A stretch of DNA of 64,000 nucleotides from Flavobacterium sp. CYK-55. GTDB lineage: Bacteria > Bacteroidota > Bacteroidia > Flavobacteriales > Flavobacteriaceae. Position 1 is the first letter of the stretch. Each line of letters opens with the position of its first letter. A program made the position numbers and the translations under genes. Location: NCBI RefSeq assembly GCF_018413465.1, contig NZ_JAHCDK010000008.1, forward strand, positions 62,001-126,000. Reading direction: 5' to 3'. The notes under the pieces are model-generated. The model worked only from the letters and a program-made list of their open reading frames with translations. It had not been told where the DNA came from and made no database searches. Positions 1 through 8,350 of this stretch are shown here, piece by piece.

Positions 1-741
1 GAGCAAATTGATTTCTTTGCTGTTGGCCTCGAGCACGATTTTTTGGTTTTTTTGGTTCAAACTCGTTTCGCTCAAACGGTCAGAAATGGTTTTGAGCGAT
101 TGGGTAATATAACTCGCCAAGAAATAAGCCAGCGCAAAGGCAATCACGAGCATAAAGGCATAAACTTGCCCGAGTCTGATCAAGAAATTTTGCAATTCTT
201 TTTCATAAAAACCATCGTCTTCAACATACGGAATGTTTAAAATTCCGAGCGGCTTGAATTTCTCGTCTTTGATTTGGCTGTATGATGAGCGGTTTTTGAC
301 TCCATTGATGTTTTTGATGTCAACGTATCGTTTTTCAATCGATGATTGAACGAGTTTGAGAATATATTTGGGAATCGGTGGCGAAACGCTATCGACTGAA
401 AATTTGGCCTTCGATGATTTGAGCAACTTGCCGTTTAAACTGTAAATATTGATTTCAAGGCTGTGAATTTGTGCGAGTTCATGAATCTTATCTTTGAAAA
501 TCACACCCAAATTGCGCGGCGTGAGCGGATAAGTGGTCGTTGATAAAACGTAATTGATGTGCTCTTTGATGGCGGTTTCTTTGCGCTCGAGCCTTTCTTG
601 GTGATAATCGCGGGCTTCGTTTTTAAATTGAATAATCGAAATCGAAGCCATTAAAATCGAGGCAATCAAAATCAATACAATCATCGACAGGAAAATCCTG
701 ATACGCAATGAAAGCATCGACATTTTGAAGCCTTTGAGCAT
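1..741 (-). CDS. sensor histidine kinase, N-terminal part (cut by window edge)
   Basis: The gene starts at ATG 741 on the minus strand and runs off the left edge, so 247 codons are visible. The protein opens with a hydrophobic segment at about residues 12-38, followed by about 150 residues of extracytoplasmic sensor domain. A second membrane segment (about 195-218) leads into a HAMP-like helix beginning with SLKTISDRLSE. This is the layout of a membrane two-component sensor kinase; the catalytic HisKA/ATPase part lies outside the window, so kinase identity is inferred. It starts 2 bp after the hemJ stop, so it is probably the last gene of the AraC-hemH-hemJ transcription unit. The ligand is unknown. 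An in-frame ATG at 723 is an alternative start. Confidence 0.72.
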   Translation of the reverse strand, partial: MLKGFKMSMLSLRIRIFLSMIVLILIASILMASISIIQFKNEARDYHQERLERKETAIKEHINYVLSTTTYPLTPRNLGVIFKDKIHELAQIHSLEINIYSLNGKLLKSSKAKFSVDSVSPPIPKYILKLVQSSIEKRYVDIKNINGVKNRSSYSQIKDEKFKPLGILNIPYVEDDGFYEKELQNFLIRLGQVYAFMLVIAFALAYFLASYITQSLKTISDRLSETSLNQKNQKIVLEANSKEINLL

Positions 742-743
742 AA

Positions 744-1283
744 TTATGAGTTGTTTTTCTCGCGAATTCTTTTGTAAAATCTAAAGCCAAGCATGATTAA
801 AATCGAAAAAGCAACAATGCCCAATACACCGTAGACCCAATCAATGGCGTTTTTAAGAATCACCAAAAACACCACGGCAAATAGAATAATTGTGGCGCCT
901 TCGTTCCACAACCGCATAAAATTTGAACTGTATTTGACCACGTCTTTTTGAAGTTCTTGATAAATTTGATGACATTTAAAATGATACGTAAACAGCAATA
1001 CCACAAACACGAGTTTGACTTGCATCCACGACATGGATAGCCAACCCGGATTGAGATGCAGCAACATCAAGGCAAATAAAGTCGCCAAAACAGCGCTCGG
1101 CCAAGTGATGATGTACCACAAACGATAGGTCATGATTTTGTATTGCGCGCTTAAAATTTCTCGCTCAGGCGATGGCTTGTCTTTGGCTTCAATTTGATAC
1201 ACAAACAACCGCACAATATAAAATAGCCCGGCAAACCAAGTAATCACAAAAATCAGATGCAGCGCTTTGACGTAGTTATACAT
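744..1283 (-). CDS. hemJ: protoporphyrinogen IX oxidase HemJ
   Basis: HemJ family (formerly UPF0093/CopD-like) membrane protein that oxidises protoporphyrinogen IX to protoporphyrin IX, the penultimate heme step. The protein begins MYNYVKALHLIF, with the conserved histidine in the first membrane helix (H9). It has about five hydrophobic helices and the conserved YRLWY segment, and is 179 residues long. A longer reading frame to 1343 would overlap hemH by 59 nt. I chose ATG 1283 because it matches the family N-terminus and lies 1 nt past the hemH stop. It is co-transcribed with hemH, the next enzyme of the pathway, which supports the assignment. Confidence 0.88.
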   Translation of the reverse strand: MYNYVKALHLIFVITWFAGLFYIVRLFVYQIEAKDKPSPEREILSAQYKIMTYRLWYIITWPSAVLATLFALMLLHLNPGWLSMSWMQVKLVFVVLLFTYHFKCHQIYQELQKDVVKYSSNFMRLWNEGATIILFAVVFLVILKNAIDWVYGVLGIVAFSILIMLGFRFYKRIREKNNS

Positions 1284-1284
1284 A

Positions 1285-2301
1285 TTATTTTGACCATTGG
1301 TTAATCCATCCTGCGAGCGCATCGCACCACTGCTCATCATCATTCAAACAAGCAATGGCTTTGAAGTTTTCTCCGCCGTTTTCTTTAAAACTATGCGCGG
1401 CTTCCATGCCAATTTCTTCGAGTGTTTCTAAACAATCCGACACAAAAGCCGGGGTGACCACCGCGAGTTTTTTGATGCCTTTTTGTGCCAATCCGTCAAT
1501 GGTGGCGTCGGTGTAGGGTTGTAGCCAAGGGTCGCGGCCCAAACGCGATTGAAACGAAGTGCTGTAGGTTCCTTCCTTGAGTTGTAAAAGCTCGGCTACT
1601 TGGCGTGTGGTTTCGTAGCATTGATGACGATAGCAAAACTCATGAGCCGGCGAGTCAGTTACGCAGCATTGACCGTCAATTTTGCAATGCGATTTAGTGA
1701 TGTCAGACTTGCGGATGTGTCGCTCGGGAACTCCGTGGTACGAAAACAGCAAATATTCAGGTTCAAACGCTTTGAGTTCGGCATTGACTGAATGCGCTAA
1801 AGCATCTACATATTCTTTTTTGTTGTAAAAAGCCGGAACCGAAGTAATATTCATCTGCGGAAATTTCTTTTGACGAATCTCTTCAGCCAAGACCAAAATG
1901 GTCTCTGTGGTAGCCATCGCAAATTGCGGATACAGCGGAATCAGCAATACATCAGTAACGCCTTGGTGGTGTAATTCAGTCAAACCTGCTTCAATAGACG
2001 GGTTTCCGTAGCGCATACCCAAAGCCACCGGAACCGATACTTTGGGTTGTACTCTTTGTTGTAATTTTTTGGAGAGTACGATGAGCGGCGAACCGTCTTC
2101 CCACCAAATTTTTTGATACGCAGCTGCGGATTTTTTCGGACGCGTATTCAAGATGATGCCTTTGACCAAGAAGGCGCGCAGCAGATACGGAAGATCAATC
2201 ACGCGCTCATCCATCAAAAATTCATCGAGGTATTTTTTTACATCTTTCGGTTGTGGACTATCGGGCGAACCCAAGTTGACAAGTAGGACTCCTTTTTTCA
2301 A
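1285..2301 (-). CDS. hemH: ferrochelatase
   Basis: Inserts Fe2+ into protoporphyrin IX, the last step of protoheme synthesis. It is 338 residues, a normal bacterial length. The N-terminus has the family signature LVNLGSPDSP. The metal-binding histidine sits in FSYHGVPERH (H189), with the conserved SRLGRDPWLQPYT and the acidic ETLEEIGME segment following. A cysteine-rich stretch (around CKIDGQCC and CYRHQC, residues 205-230) lies between the two halves. Whether these cysteines bind a cluster cannot be told from sequence. The gene sits between the AraC regulator (12 nt upstream) and hemJ (1 nt downstream). Confidence 0.96.
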   Translation of the reverse strand: MKKGVLLVNLGSPDSPQPKDVKKYLDEFLMDERVIDLPYLLRAFLVKGIILNTRPKKSAAAYQKIWWEDGSPLIVLSKKLQQRVQPKVSVPVALGMRYGNPSIEAGLTELHHQGVTDVLLIPLYPQFAMATTETILVLAEEIRQKKFPQMNITSVPAFYNKKEYVDALAHSVNAELKAFEPEYLLFSYHGVPERHIRKSDITKSHCKIDGQCCVTDSPAHEFCYRHQCYETTRQVAELLQLKEGTYSTSFQSRLGRDPWLQPYTDATIDGLAQKGIKKLAVVTPAFVSDCLETLEEIGMEAAHSFKENGGENFKAIACLNDDEQWCDALAGWINQWSK

Positions 2302-2313
2302 TTTGATTGGTTT

Positions 2314-3186
2314 TTATACACTTATGTTAATAGACATCAGATATTTTTTCGGGGTAGTTCCGAATTTCTTTTTAAAAGCAGCAATAAAATGACTGCCCGT
2401 GCTGTAGCCGATTTTGAGCCCGACTTCATTGACGTTATACGAACCGCTGTCAAGCAATTTGCGCGCATAGTTCATTTTGTAATCGAACAAAAAGCCATAA
2501 ACCGTGTCGCCGTATATTTGTTTGAATCCCATTTTGAGTTTTTTCAAATTCAGGCCTACCTGATCAGCCAATTCTTGCAAACCTGGTGGCTCGGCCATTT
2601 GCGCGATGATGATGTCTTTGGCGCGACGAATTTTCATGACGTTTTCTTCATCAACCAAAAACGGACATTGCTCGGCATCGGGATCTTCAGAACGATTAAA
2701 AAATAAACTCAAAAGCTCATAACCTTTGCCTTTGTAGTACATGTTTTTAATGGACGGATGCAAATTGTAATGAAACAATTGATTGAGCACGATGGCCATC
2801 GACGGGCTAATGTCGTTTTCAGAATAGTATTTTTTATCGCGATTTTCTACGCTTAAAAACGGAATATGACTGGCTTGTTCCGAGAATAATGAGTGAAATT
2901 TTTGAATCGAAACAATCACCGAAATTACCCAAGAATTAGGCTCCATTTCTAAATCAAGCGGCAATTCTTTTTGCGGATTGTAGAGCAGCAGCGCTTTTTC
3001 TTCTATTAAATCTAGAGTATATGAACCTTGATTGAATACAAAACGCGCCTTGCCTTTAATGCCAAAGTGAAACTGAATCAGTCCCAAACGAACCGGACGC
3101 TGTATTTTATACGTATCTAGTGAATCGTTTTGAAATCGAATTAGGGTAAAATCTTCTTCGATTGTTATTATTTCCTGAGAACCCAT
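2314..3186 (-). CDS. AraC-family transcriptional regulator next to heme genes
   Basis: 290 residues. The C-terminal third (about 185-288) is an AraC/XylS double helix-turn-helix domain, with the typical MNYARKLLDSG and VNEVGLKIGYSTGSHFIAAF segments and the GTTPKKY ending. The N-terminal about 170 residues resemble no sensor domain I can name. The gene is divergent from hemA across a 228-bp intergenic region and is the first gene of the hemH-hemJ-kinase unit. A role in controlling heme synthesis is inferred from position only. The intergenic region contains regularly spaced TTTAGA half-sites that could be its target. Confidence 0.88.
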   Translation of the reverse strand: MGSQEIITIEEDFTLIRFQNDSLDTYKIQRPVRLGLIQFHFGIKGKARFVFNQGSYTLDLIEEKALLLYNPQKELPLDLEMEPNSWVISVIVSIQKFHSLFSEQASHIPFLSVENRDKKYYSENDISPSMAIVLNQLFHYNLHPSIKNMYYKGKGYELLSLFFNRSEDPDAEQCPFLVDEENVMKIRRAKDIIIAQMAEPPGLQELADQVGLNLKKLKMGFKQIYGDTVYGFLFDYKMNYARKLLDSGSYNVNEVGLKIGYSTGSHFIAAFKKKFGTTPKKYLMSINISV

Positions 3187-3232
3187 AGCGATACTTTTTC
3201 AAAATCGGTTTTTACATCAAGCGATGTTTTTA

Positions 3233-3320
3233 TTTAGAATTATTCTACATAACAACACTCAAAAGGCTTGATTTTAGAGCAAATTTAAAAGAAATAACGA
3301 ATTAAGGTACATTTTAGAAC
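3233..3320. promoter_or_regulatory. candidate operator: three TTTAGA half-sites at 40-bp spacing
   Basis: TTTAGA begins at 3233, 3273 and 3313, exactly 40 bp apart. The last two share the longer core ATTTTAGARCAAA (3271-3283, 3311-3323). The first is part of a palindrome, TAGAAT-T-ATTCTA (3235-3247). All lie between the divergent AraC regulator and hemA. Regularly phased direct repeats suit an AraC-type regulator, but binding is inference and the region is AT-rich. Confidence 0.4.
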
Positions 3321-3381
3321 AAAATATCCCACAGCGACACAAAAAGAACTTTTAGCGTTATTTTTATAAAAACAACCACAG

Positions 3382-3389
3382 TAATTTTG
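3382..3389 (+). promoter_or_regulatory. -7 box of the hemA promoter
   Basis: TAATTTTG matches the Bacteroidetes -7 consensus TAnnTTTG and lies 25 bp before the hemA ATG at 3415. No good -33 TTG is found 19 nt upstream, which would fit an activator-dependent promoter. Confidence 0.5.
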
Positions 3390-3414
3390 TCTCACGTTGT
3401 TGCGTAAAAAAACT

Positions 3415-4674
3415 ATGGAAAACCAAATGACCCCAAAACACCAATACTTTTATGCCGTTGGCTTGAGTTACAAAAAAGCCGATGCTGAGATCAGAGGTTC
3501 ATTTAGCCTCGACACAAAAGCTAAAACTCAGGTGTTGGAGCAAGCACAACGTGAAGGCATTGAAAGCCTAATTGTCACTTCAACCTGTAACCGTACTGAA
3601 ATCTATGGTTTTGCCGAGCATCCGTTTCAACTCATCAAATTGATTTGTCAGTTTAGTAACGGAACCGTTGAAGATTTCCAAAAAGTAGGTTATGTATACA
3701 AAAACCAAGAAGCGGTCAACCATTTGTTTCGCGTAGGAACCGGTTTGGACAGTCAAATTTTGGGCGATTTTGAAATCATCAGCCAAATTAAAGCCGGATT
3801 CAATGAATCAAAAGCGATGAAATTGGTCAATACGTATATGGACCGACTCATCAATGCGGTCATTCAAGCGAGTAAAAAAATCAAGAATGAAACCGAAATC
3901 AGTACCGGAGCCACTTCGGTATCCTTTGCATCGGTTCAATATATCATCAAAAATGTGCCCGATATCGGTCAGAAAAACATCTTGTTGTTCGGCACCGGAA
4001 AAATCGGAAGAAATACTTGTGAAAATTTGGTCAAACACACCAAAAATGAGCACATTACCCTCATCAATCGAACCAAAGACAAAGCTGAGAAATTGGCCGG
4101 AAAACTCAATTTGATTGTTAAAGATTATTCAGAATTACAACTTGAATTGCAAAAAGCCGATGTTGTGGTTGTGGCCACAGGCGCTCAAAATCCAACCATT
4201 GACAAAGCCATTTTGAACCTCAAAAAACCGGTGTTGATTTTAGATTTGTCGATTCCGAAAAACGTGAACGAAAACGTCAAAGATTTGCCGGGTGTTACCT
4301 TGGTGCATATGGATCACTTATCGCAAATGACCGATGAAACGCTCGAAAAACGCAAACAACACATTCCGGCAGCCGAGGCGATCATTGAAGAAATCAAAGA
4401 AGAATTCATCGCTTGGACCAAAGACCGAAAGTTCGTGCCAACCATTTTAGCGCTCAAAGAAAAATTACATTCTATCAAAGAAGGCGAGCTCAATATTCAA
4501 CGCAAGAAAATGGCCAATTTTGACCAAGAACAAGCAGAGCTCATTACCAACCGCATCATACAAAAAATCACCAATCACTTTGCCAGTCACCTCAAAGATG
4601 AGAACACACTCGTTGACGAAAGCATCGAGTGGATTGAAAAAGTATTCCAATTAGAAACTGCTGCCCGCTCATGA
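3415..4674 (+). CDS. hemA: glutamyl-tRNA reductase
   Basis: Reduces glutamyl-tRNA(Glu) to glutamate-1-semialdehyde with NADPH, the first committed step of C5-pathway tetrapyrrole synthesis. 419 residues from ATG 3415. The catalytic cysteine lies in TSTCNRTEIYG (C58). The middle holds the NADPH Rossmann segment (NILLFGTGKIGRNTCENL, about residues 193-210) and the C-terminus is a long helical dimerisation domain. A TTG 18 nt upstream (3397) extends the frame, but ATG 3415 sits better behind the -7 box. It overlaps hemC by 4 nt (ATGA). It leads the rightward heme operon and is the likely control point. The aminomutase HemL is not in the window. Confidence 0.96.
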   Translation: MENQMTPKHQYFYAVGLSYKKADAEIRGSFSLDTKAKTQVLEQAQREGIESLIVTSTCNRTEIYGFAEHPFQLIKLICQFSNGTVEDFQKVGYVYKNQEAVNHLFRVGTGLDSQILGDFEIISQIKAGFNESKAMKLVNTYMDRLINAVIQASKKIKNETEISTGATSVSFASVQYIIKNVPDIGQKNILLFGTGKIGRNTCENLVKHTKNEHITLINRTKDKAEKLAGKLNLIVKDYSELQLELQKADVVVVATGAQNPTIDKAILNLKKPVLILDLSIPKNVNENVKDLPGVTLVHMDHLSQMTDETLEKRKQHIPAAEAIIEEIKEEFIAWTKDRKFVPTILALKEKLHSIKEGELNIQRKKMANFDQEQAELITNRIIQKITNHFASHLKDENTLVDESIEWIEKVFQLETAARS

Positions 4675-5597
4675 GTCAAATCATCCGCATAGGCACCCGC
4701 GATAGCGAATTGGCGTTGTGGCAGGCGCACACCGTTCAGAAAAAACTCAACGATTTGGGTTACAAAACACAAATCATCGCTGTAAAATCACAAGGCGATC
4801 TGATCCTCGACAAACCTTTATACGAACTCGGCATTACCGGTATTTTTACCAAAACGCTTGATGTAGCGATGATTAAAGGCGAGGTAGACATTGCGGTGCA
4901 TTCTATGAAAGATGTGCCTACGGCGCTTCCGCAAGGCATTGCTCAAGGAGCCGTTTTAGAGCGCGCACGTGTACATGATTTGTTGCTTTTTAAAGGCAAT
5001 TCAGATTTTAAGAATCGTCCGGCTACGATTGCTACCGGAAGTTTGCGCCGAAAAGCCATGTGGCTCCATAAATTCCCGAACCACACGGTGACTGATTTGC
5101 GCGGCAATGTCAATACGCGTTTACAAAAATTACAAGATAACCCTTGGGATGGAGCTATTTTCGCTGCTGCCGGCTTAGAACGCATCAACCTCAAACCCGA
5201 AAACCACCAAGTGCTTGATTGGATGACTCCAGCTCCGGCACAAGGCGCGATGGTGGTCATGGCCATGGCCGAAAACAGTTTTACCATGGATGCCGTTTCA
5301 GAACTCAACGATGTCGAAACCCAAGTTTGCACGCACATTGAGCGTCAGTTTCTCAAAACGCTCGAAGGCGGATGTACAGCGCCCATCGGAGCTTACGCCC
5401 GCATTGAAAACGATGAAACCATCATTTTTACCGGTGCGCTTTTACTGGCTGATGGTACCAAAAAAGTCAGTGTTGAAAAACGAGTTCCTATTGAAGACTG
5501 GAAAAAACTCGGATTTTATGCCGCTCAAGAAGTGCTTGAAAACGGAGGAGCAGCCATCATGGAAGTTTTGCGTCAGCAACTCAATACAAAATCATAG
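4671..5597 (+). CDS. hemC: hydroxymethylbilane synthase (porphobilinogen deaminase)
   Basis: Polymerises four porphobilinogens into hydroxymethylbilane. 308 residues, the usual length. The cofactor-attachment cysteine is in LEGGCTAPIGA (C235). The catalytic aspartate lies in HSMKDVP (D81), and the substrate-binding arginines in GSLRRKA (about 123-129) and DLRGNVNTRL (142-151). The start codon overlaps the hemA stop as ATGA, indicating translational coupling. hemD follows 4 nt after the stop. Confidence 0.97.
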   Translation: MSQIIRIGTRDSELALWQAHTVQKKLNDLGYKTQIIAVKSQGDLILDKPLYELGITGIFTKTLDVAMIKGEVDIAVHSMKDVPTALPQGIAQGAVLERARVHDLLLFKGNSDFKNRPATIATGSLRRKAMWLHKFPNHTVTDLRGNVNTRLQKLQDNPWDGAIFAAAGLERINLKPENHQVLDWMTPAPAQGAMVVMAMAENSFTMDAVSELNDVETQVCTHIERQFLKTLEGGCTAPIGAYARIENDETIIFTGALLLADGTKKVSVEKRVPIEDWKKLGFYAAQEVLENGGAAIMEVLRQQLNTKS

Positions 5598-5601
5598 GTC
5601 G

Positions 5602-6279
5602 ATGACCGCTGCCGTGCGCATATTGTCCACCAAAAAGCTGTCTGCCGGACAAAGACAATATTTGCTCAACGCCGGATTTTCGGTTTCTGAAGCTGATTTC
5701 ATCCAAACAGAGCCGGTTCATTTCAGCCTCAACGCCCCCTATAACGCACTTATTTTTACGAGTCAAAAAGCCGTTGAAAGTTTGTTGCAAAGTTCTTACA
5801 CATCTTTATTAACCGAGTTACCGTGTTTTTGCGTCGGTGAAAAAACCCAAAGCTTGCTCGAAAAAAATCAAGCCCAAGTGGTTGCTGTTGCCGTTAATGC
5901 TGCTGCGTTGGCCCAGAAAATCACCGCTGATTTCCGCGCGCATCGGTTTGCTTTTTTTTGTGGCGATTTGCGTCGCGATGAACTCCCGAATTTGCTCAGC
6001 GAACATCAAATTTCACTCGATGAAATTCAAGTATACCGCACGCGTCTTACACCACACAAAATAACGAGTGAGCCCAACGCTCTGCTTTTTTTTAGTCCAT
6101 CGGCTGTTGAAAGTTATTTGCAAAACAATCCGCTCACAGAGGCCGTTTGCTTTTGCATCGGAAGTACCACCGCCGCCGCGTTAAATAACCACACAAACCC
6201 GATTATTACCGCAACAAAGCCCACCATAGAAAACACCATTATACAAGTTTTACAGTATTACAGAAATCCACAAGCATGA
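5602..6279 (+). CDS. hemD: uroporphyrinogen-III synthase
   Basis: Cyclises hydroxymethylbilane with inversion of ring D to give uroporphyrinogen III. 225 residues. HemD is a poorly conserved family, but the two-domain pattern is visible: ILSTKKLS at the N-terminus, [15 protein letters not shown], then [20 protein letters not shown] and [13 protein letters not shown] in the second domain. The reading frame extends back to 5290 inside hemC, but ATG 5602 gives the family N-terminus and a 4-nt gap from hemC. It ends in an ATGA overlap with hemE. Its place between hemC and hemE confirms the call. Confidence 0.93.
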   Translation: MTAAVRILSTKKLSAGQRQYLLNAGFSVSEADFIQTEPVHFSLNAPYNALIFTSQKAVESLLQSSYTSLLTELPCFCVGEKTQSLLEKNQAQVVAVAVNAAALAQKITADFRAHRFAFFCGDLRRDELPNLLSEHQISLDEIQVYRTRLTPHKITSEPNALLFFSPSAVESYLQNNPLTEAVCFCIGSTTAAALNNHTNPIITATKPTIENTIIQVLQYYRNPQA

Positions 6280-7301
6280 TCAAAAACGATTTATTTCTTA
6301 GAGCCCTCAATGGCGAGAGCGTCGAGCGTCCACCGGTGTGGATGATGCGTCAAGCCGGCCGATATTTACCAGAATTCCGTGCCTTGCGCGACAAATACGA
6401 TTTTTTTACGCGTTGCAAAACGCCTGAACTCGCTGCCGAAATCACCGTGCAACCCATTCGCATCGTACAACCCGATGCCGCCATTTTGTTCTCAGACATT
6501 TTGGTAGTTCCGCAGGCCATGGGCATTGAGGTAGAACTCAAAGACAACATCGGGCCCATTATTCCCAACCCGATTCGTTCTATGCAAGCCGTTGAGCAAG
6601 TGTATATTCCAGACATCCACGAAAGTTTAGGCTATGTCATGGACGCCATTAAACTCACCAAAGAAATGCTCAACGATGAGGTTCCCCTGATTGGTTTTGC
6701 CGGTTCACCTTGGACGATTTTCTGTTATGCCGTTGAAGGAAAAGGTTCTAAAAGTTACGATACCGCCAAAGGTTTCTGCTTCTCGCAACCCGAAGCGGCG
6801 CATGCTTTACTGCAAAAAATCACCGATACCACCATTTTATATCTCAAAGAAAAAATCAAAGCCGGCGTCAATGCCGTTCAGATTTTTGACAGCTGGGGCG
6901 GCATGCTTTCGCCGGTTGATTATCAAGAATTCTCTTGGCCATACATCAACCAAATTGTTGAAGCCTTAGCGCCCGAAACCCAAGTCATTGTCTTTGGCAA
7001 AGGCTGTTGGTTTGCGCTCAACGATATGGCCAAATCCAAAGCCTCAGCGCTCGGAGTTGATTGGACGTGTTCAGCGCGCAACGCTCGTTACCTAACCGGA
7101 GGCCAAATCACTTTGCAGGGTAATTTTGACCCGAGCCGATTGCTGTCGCCGATTCCGACCATCAAAAAAATGGTGCATCAAATGATCGATGAATTCGGCA
7201 AAGACAAATACATCGTCAACCTCGGACACGGCATTTTGCCCAACATTCCGGTAGATCACGCCAAGGCTTTTATTGACGCGGTCAAAGAATATCAAAAATA
7301 G
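6276..7301 (+). CDS. hemE: uroporphyrinogen decarboxylase
   Basis: Removes the four acetate carboxyls of uroporphyrinogen III to give coproporphyrinogen III. 341 residues. The family signatures are present: [17 protein letters not shown] near residues 19-35, the catalytic aspartate in [13 protein letters not shown] (about D74), [16 protein letters not shown], and [11 protein letters not shown]. The start overlaps hemD by 4 nt. The last base of the TAG stop codon is the first G of a GC-rich interspersed repeat, so the repeat abuts the gene exactly. Confidence 0.97.
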   Translation: MIKNDLFLRALNGESVERPPVWMMRQAGRYLPEFRALRDKYDFFTRCKTPELAAEITVQPIRIVQPDAAILFSDILVVPQAMGIEVELKDNIGPIIPNPIRSMQAVEQVYIPDIHESLGYVMDAIKLTKEMLNDEVPLIGFAGSPWTIFCYAVEGKGSKSYDTAKGFCFSQPEAAHALLQKITDTTILYLKEKIKAGVNAVQIFDSWGGMLSPVDYQEFSWPYINQIVEALAPETQVIVFGKGCWFALNDMAKSKASALGVDWTCSARNARYLTGGQITLQGNFDPSRLLSPIPTIKKMVHQMIDEFGKDKYIVNLGHGILPNIPVDHAKAFIDAVKEYQK

Positions 7302-7370
7302 GGCGTGCCCCTGCGGGTCGGGCTGTTCGCGGTGCACGGCACCCAGCTGCCATCCCTCACGCGGGTGTCG
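7301..7370 (+). repeat. GC-rich interspersed repeat, copy A
   Basis: About 70 bp beginning GGGCGTGCCCCTGCGGGTC and ending near CTCACGCGGG. It matches copies at 17954 and 27934 almost base for base. It contains a hairpin GGTGC-ACG-GCACC whose stem is kept in all copies while the loop differs (GCG in the other two). It lies between hemE and hemF inside the heme operon. Confidence 0.85.
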
Positions 7371-7401
7371 TTTCCAGAAACAACTCGCAGCGTCAGAACA
7401 T

Positions 7402-7428
7402 CCTGCAAGGTTTTCAAAACCTTGTAGG
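7402..7428. repeat. palindromic REP-like hairpin between hemE and hemF
   Basis: CCTGCAAGGTTTT (7402-7414), one C, then AAAACCTTGTAGG (7416-7428): a 13-bp stem with a single G-U pair. There is no long T-run, so it is more likely a palindromic intergenic repeat or mRNA-stability element than a strong terminator. From memory, similar palindromes are common in Flavobacterium genomes. Confidence 0.65.
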
Positions 7429-7447
7429 TTTAAAAAAATAACAACCA

Positions 7448-8350
7448 ATGAAAGATCAATTTTACGCCTACATTCAAAACCTTCAAGACCAAATTTGTCA
7501 AGGCCTTGAAGCCGTTGACGGCAGCACCAAGTTTCGCGAAGATCTTTGGAATCGCTCCGAAGGCGGTGGCGGAAGAACCCGTGTGATTGAGAACGGAGCC
7601 GTTTTTGAAAAAGGCGGTGTCAACATCTCAGCCGTCCACGGAAAATTGCCCGATACCATGCAAAAAATGTTTGGTGTGGGCGAGGCTGATTTTTTTGCTT
7701 GCGGTTTGAGCTTGGTGATTCACCCCAAAAACCCGATGGTGCCAACCGTGCATGCCAATTGGCGCTATTTTGAAATGTACGATGAACAAGGCAACATCAT
7801 GCAAAGTTGGTTTGGCGGCGGCCAAGATTTAACGCCGTATTATTTGTTTGAAGAAGATGCGCGTCATTTTCACCAAACCTGTAAAACAGCTTGCGATAAA
7901 CATAATCCCGAATTTTACCCTAAATACAAACAACAATGCGACGCCTATTTTTGGAACACACACCGAAAAGAAGCCCGCGGCATAGGCGGTTTGTTCTTTG
8001 ATTATTGCAAAGCCCATGAGCCAATGTCGATGCAAAATTGGTATGATTTTGTCACCGAAGTCGGCAATAGTTTTCTTCAGGCTTATGTGCCGATTGTGCA
8101 AAAAAGAAAAGATTTACCATACACTGAAGCGCAAAGAACCTGGCAAGAAATTCGTCGCGGGCGCTATGTTGAATTCAATTTGGTGCACGACAAAGGCACC
8201 TTGTTCGGACTCAAAACCAATGGCCGTATCGAATCGATTTTGATGAGCCTACCGCCACATGTGCAGTGGGTTTATGACCATCATCCCGAAGCCGGAAGCG
8301 AAGAAGAAAAATTGTTGGACATGCTCAAAAAACCGATTGATTGGCTGTGA
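7448..8350 (+). CDS. hemF: oxygen-dependent coproporphyrinogen III oxidase
   Basis: Converts coproporphyrinogen III to protoporphyrinogen IX using O2, so this organism has an aerobic route. 300 residues, typical of HemF. Diagnostic stretches are GGGRTRVIENGAVFEKGGVN near residue 40, the histidine segment VHANWRYFE, WFGGGQDLTPYYL, HRKEARGIGGLFFDY, and GRYVEFNLVHDKGTLFGL near the C-terminus. It is separated from hemE by 146 bp of repeats, so it may have its own transcription start or be attenuated. The next gene starts inside its stop codon. Confidence 0.97.
   Translation: MKDQFYAYIQNLQDQICQGLEAVDGSTKFREDLWNRSEGGGGRTRVIENGAVFEKGGVNISAVHGKLPDTMQKMFGVGEADFFACGLSLVIHPKNPMVPTVHANWRYFEMYDEQGNIMQSWFGGGQDLTPYYLFEEDARHFHQTCKTACDKHNPEFYPKYKQQCDAYFWNTHRKEARGIGGLFFDYCKAHEPMSMQNWYDFVTEVGNSFLQAYVPIVQKRKDLPYTEAQRTWQEIRRGRYVEFNLVHDKGTLFGLKTNGRIESILMSLPPHVQWVYDHHPEAGSEEEKLLDMLKKPIDWL

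Noticed and set aside
744..1343. Longer hemJ start at 1343
   Set aside because: The extra 20 residues overlap hemH by 59 nt and do not match the HemJ N-terminus, while ATG 1283 does.
5290..5601. Upstream extension of hemD inside hemC
   Set aside because: No HemD similarity before ATG 5602; the region is the 3' end of hemC in another frame.
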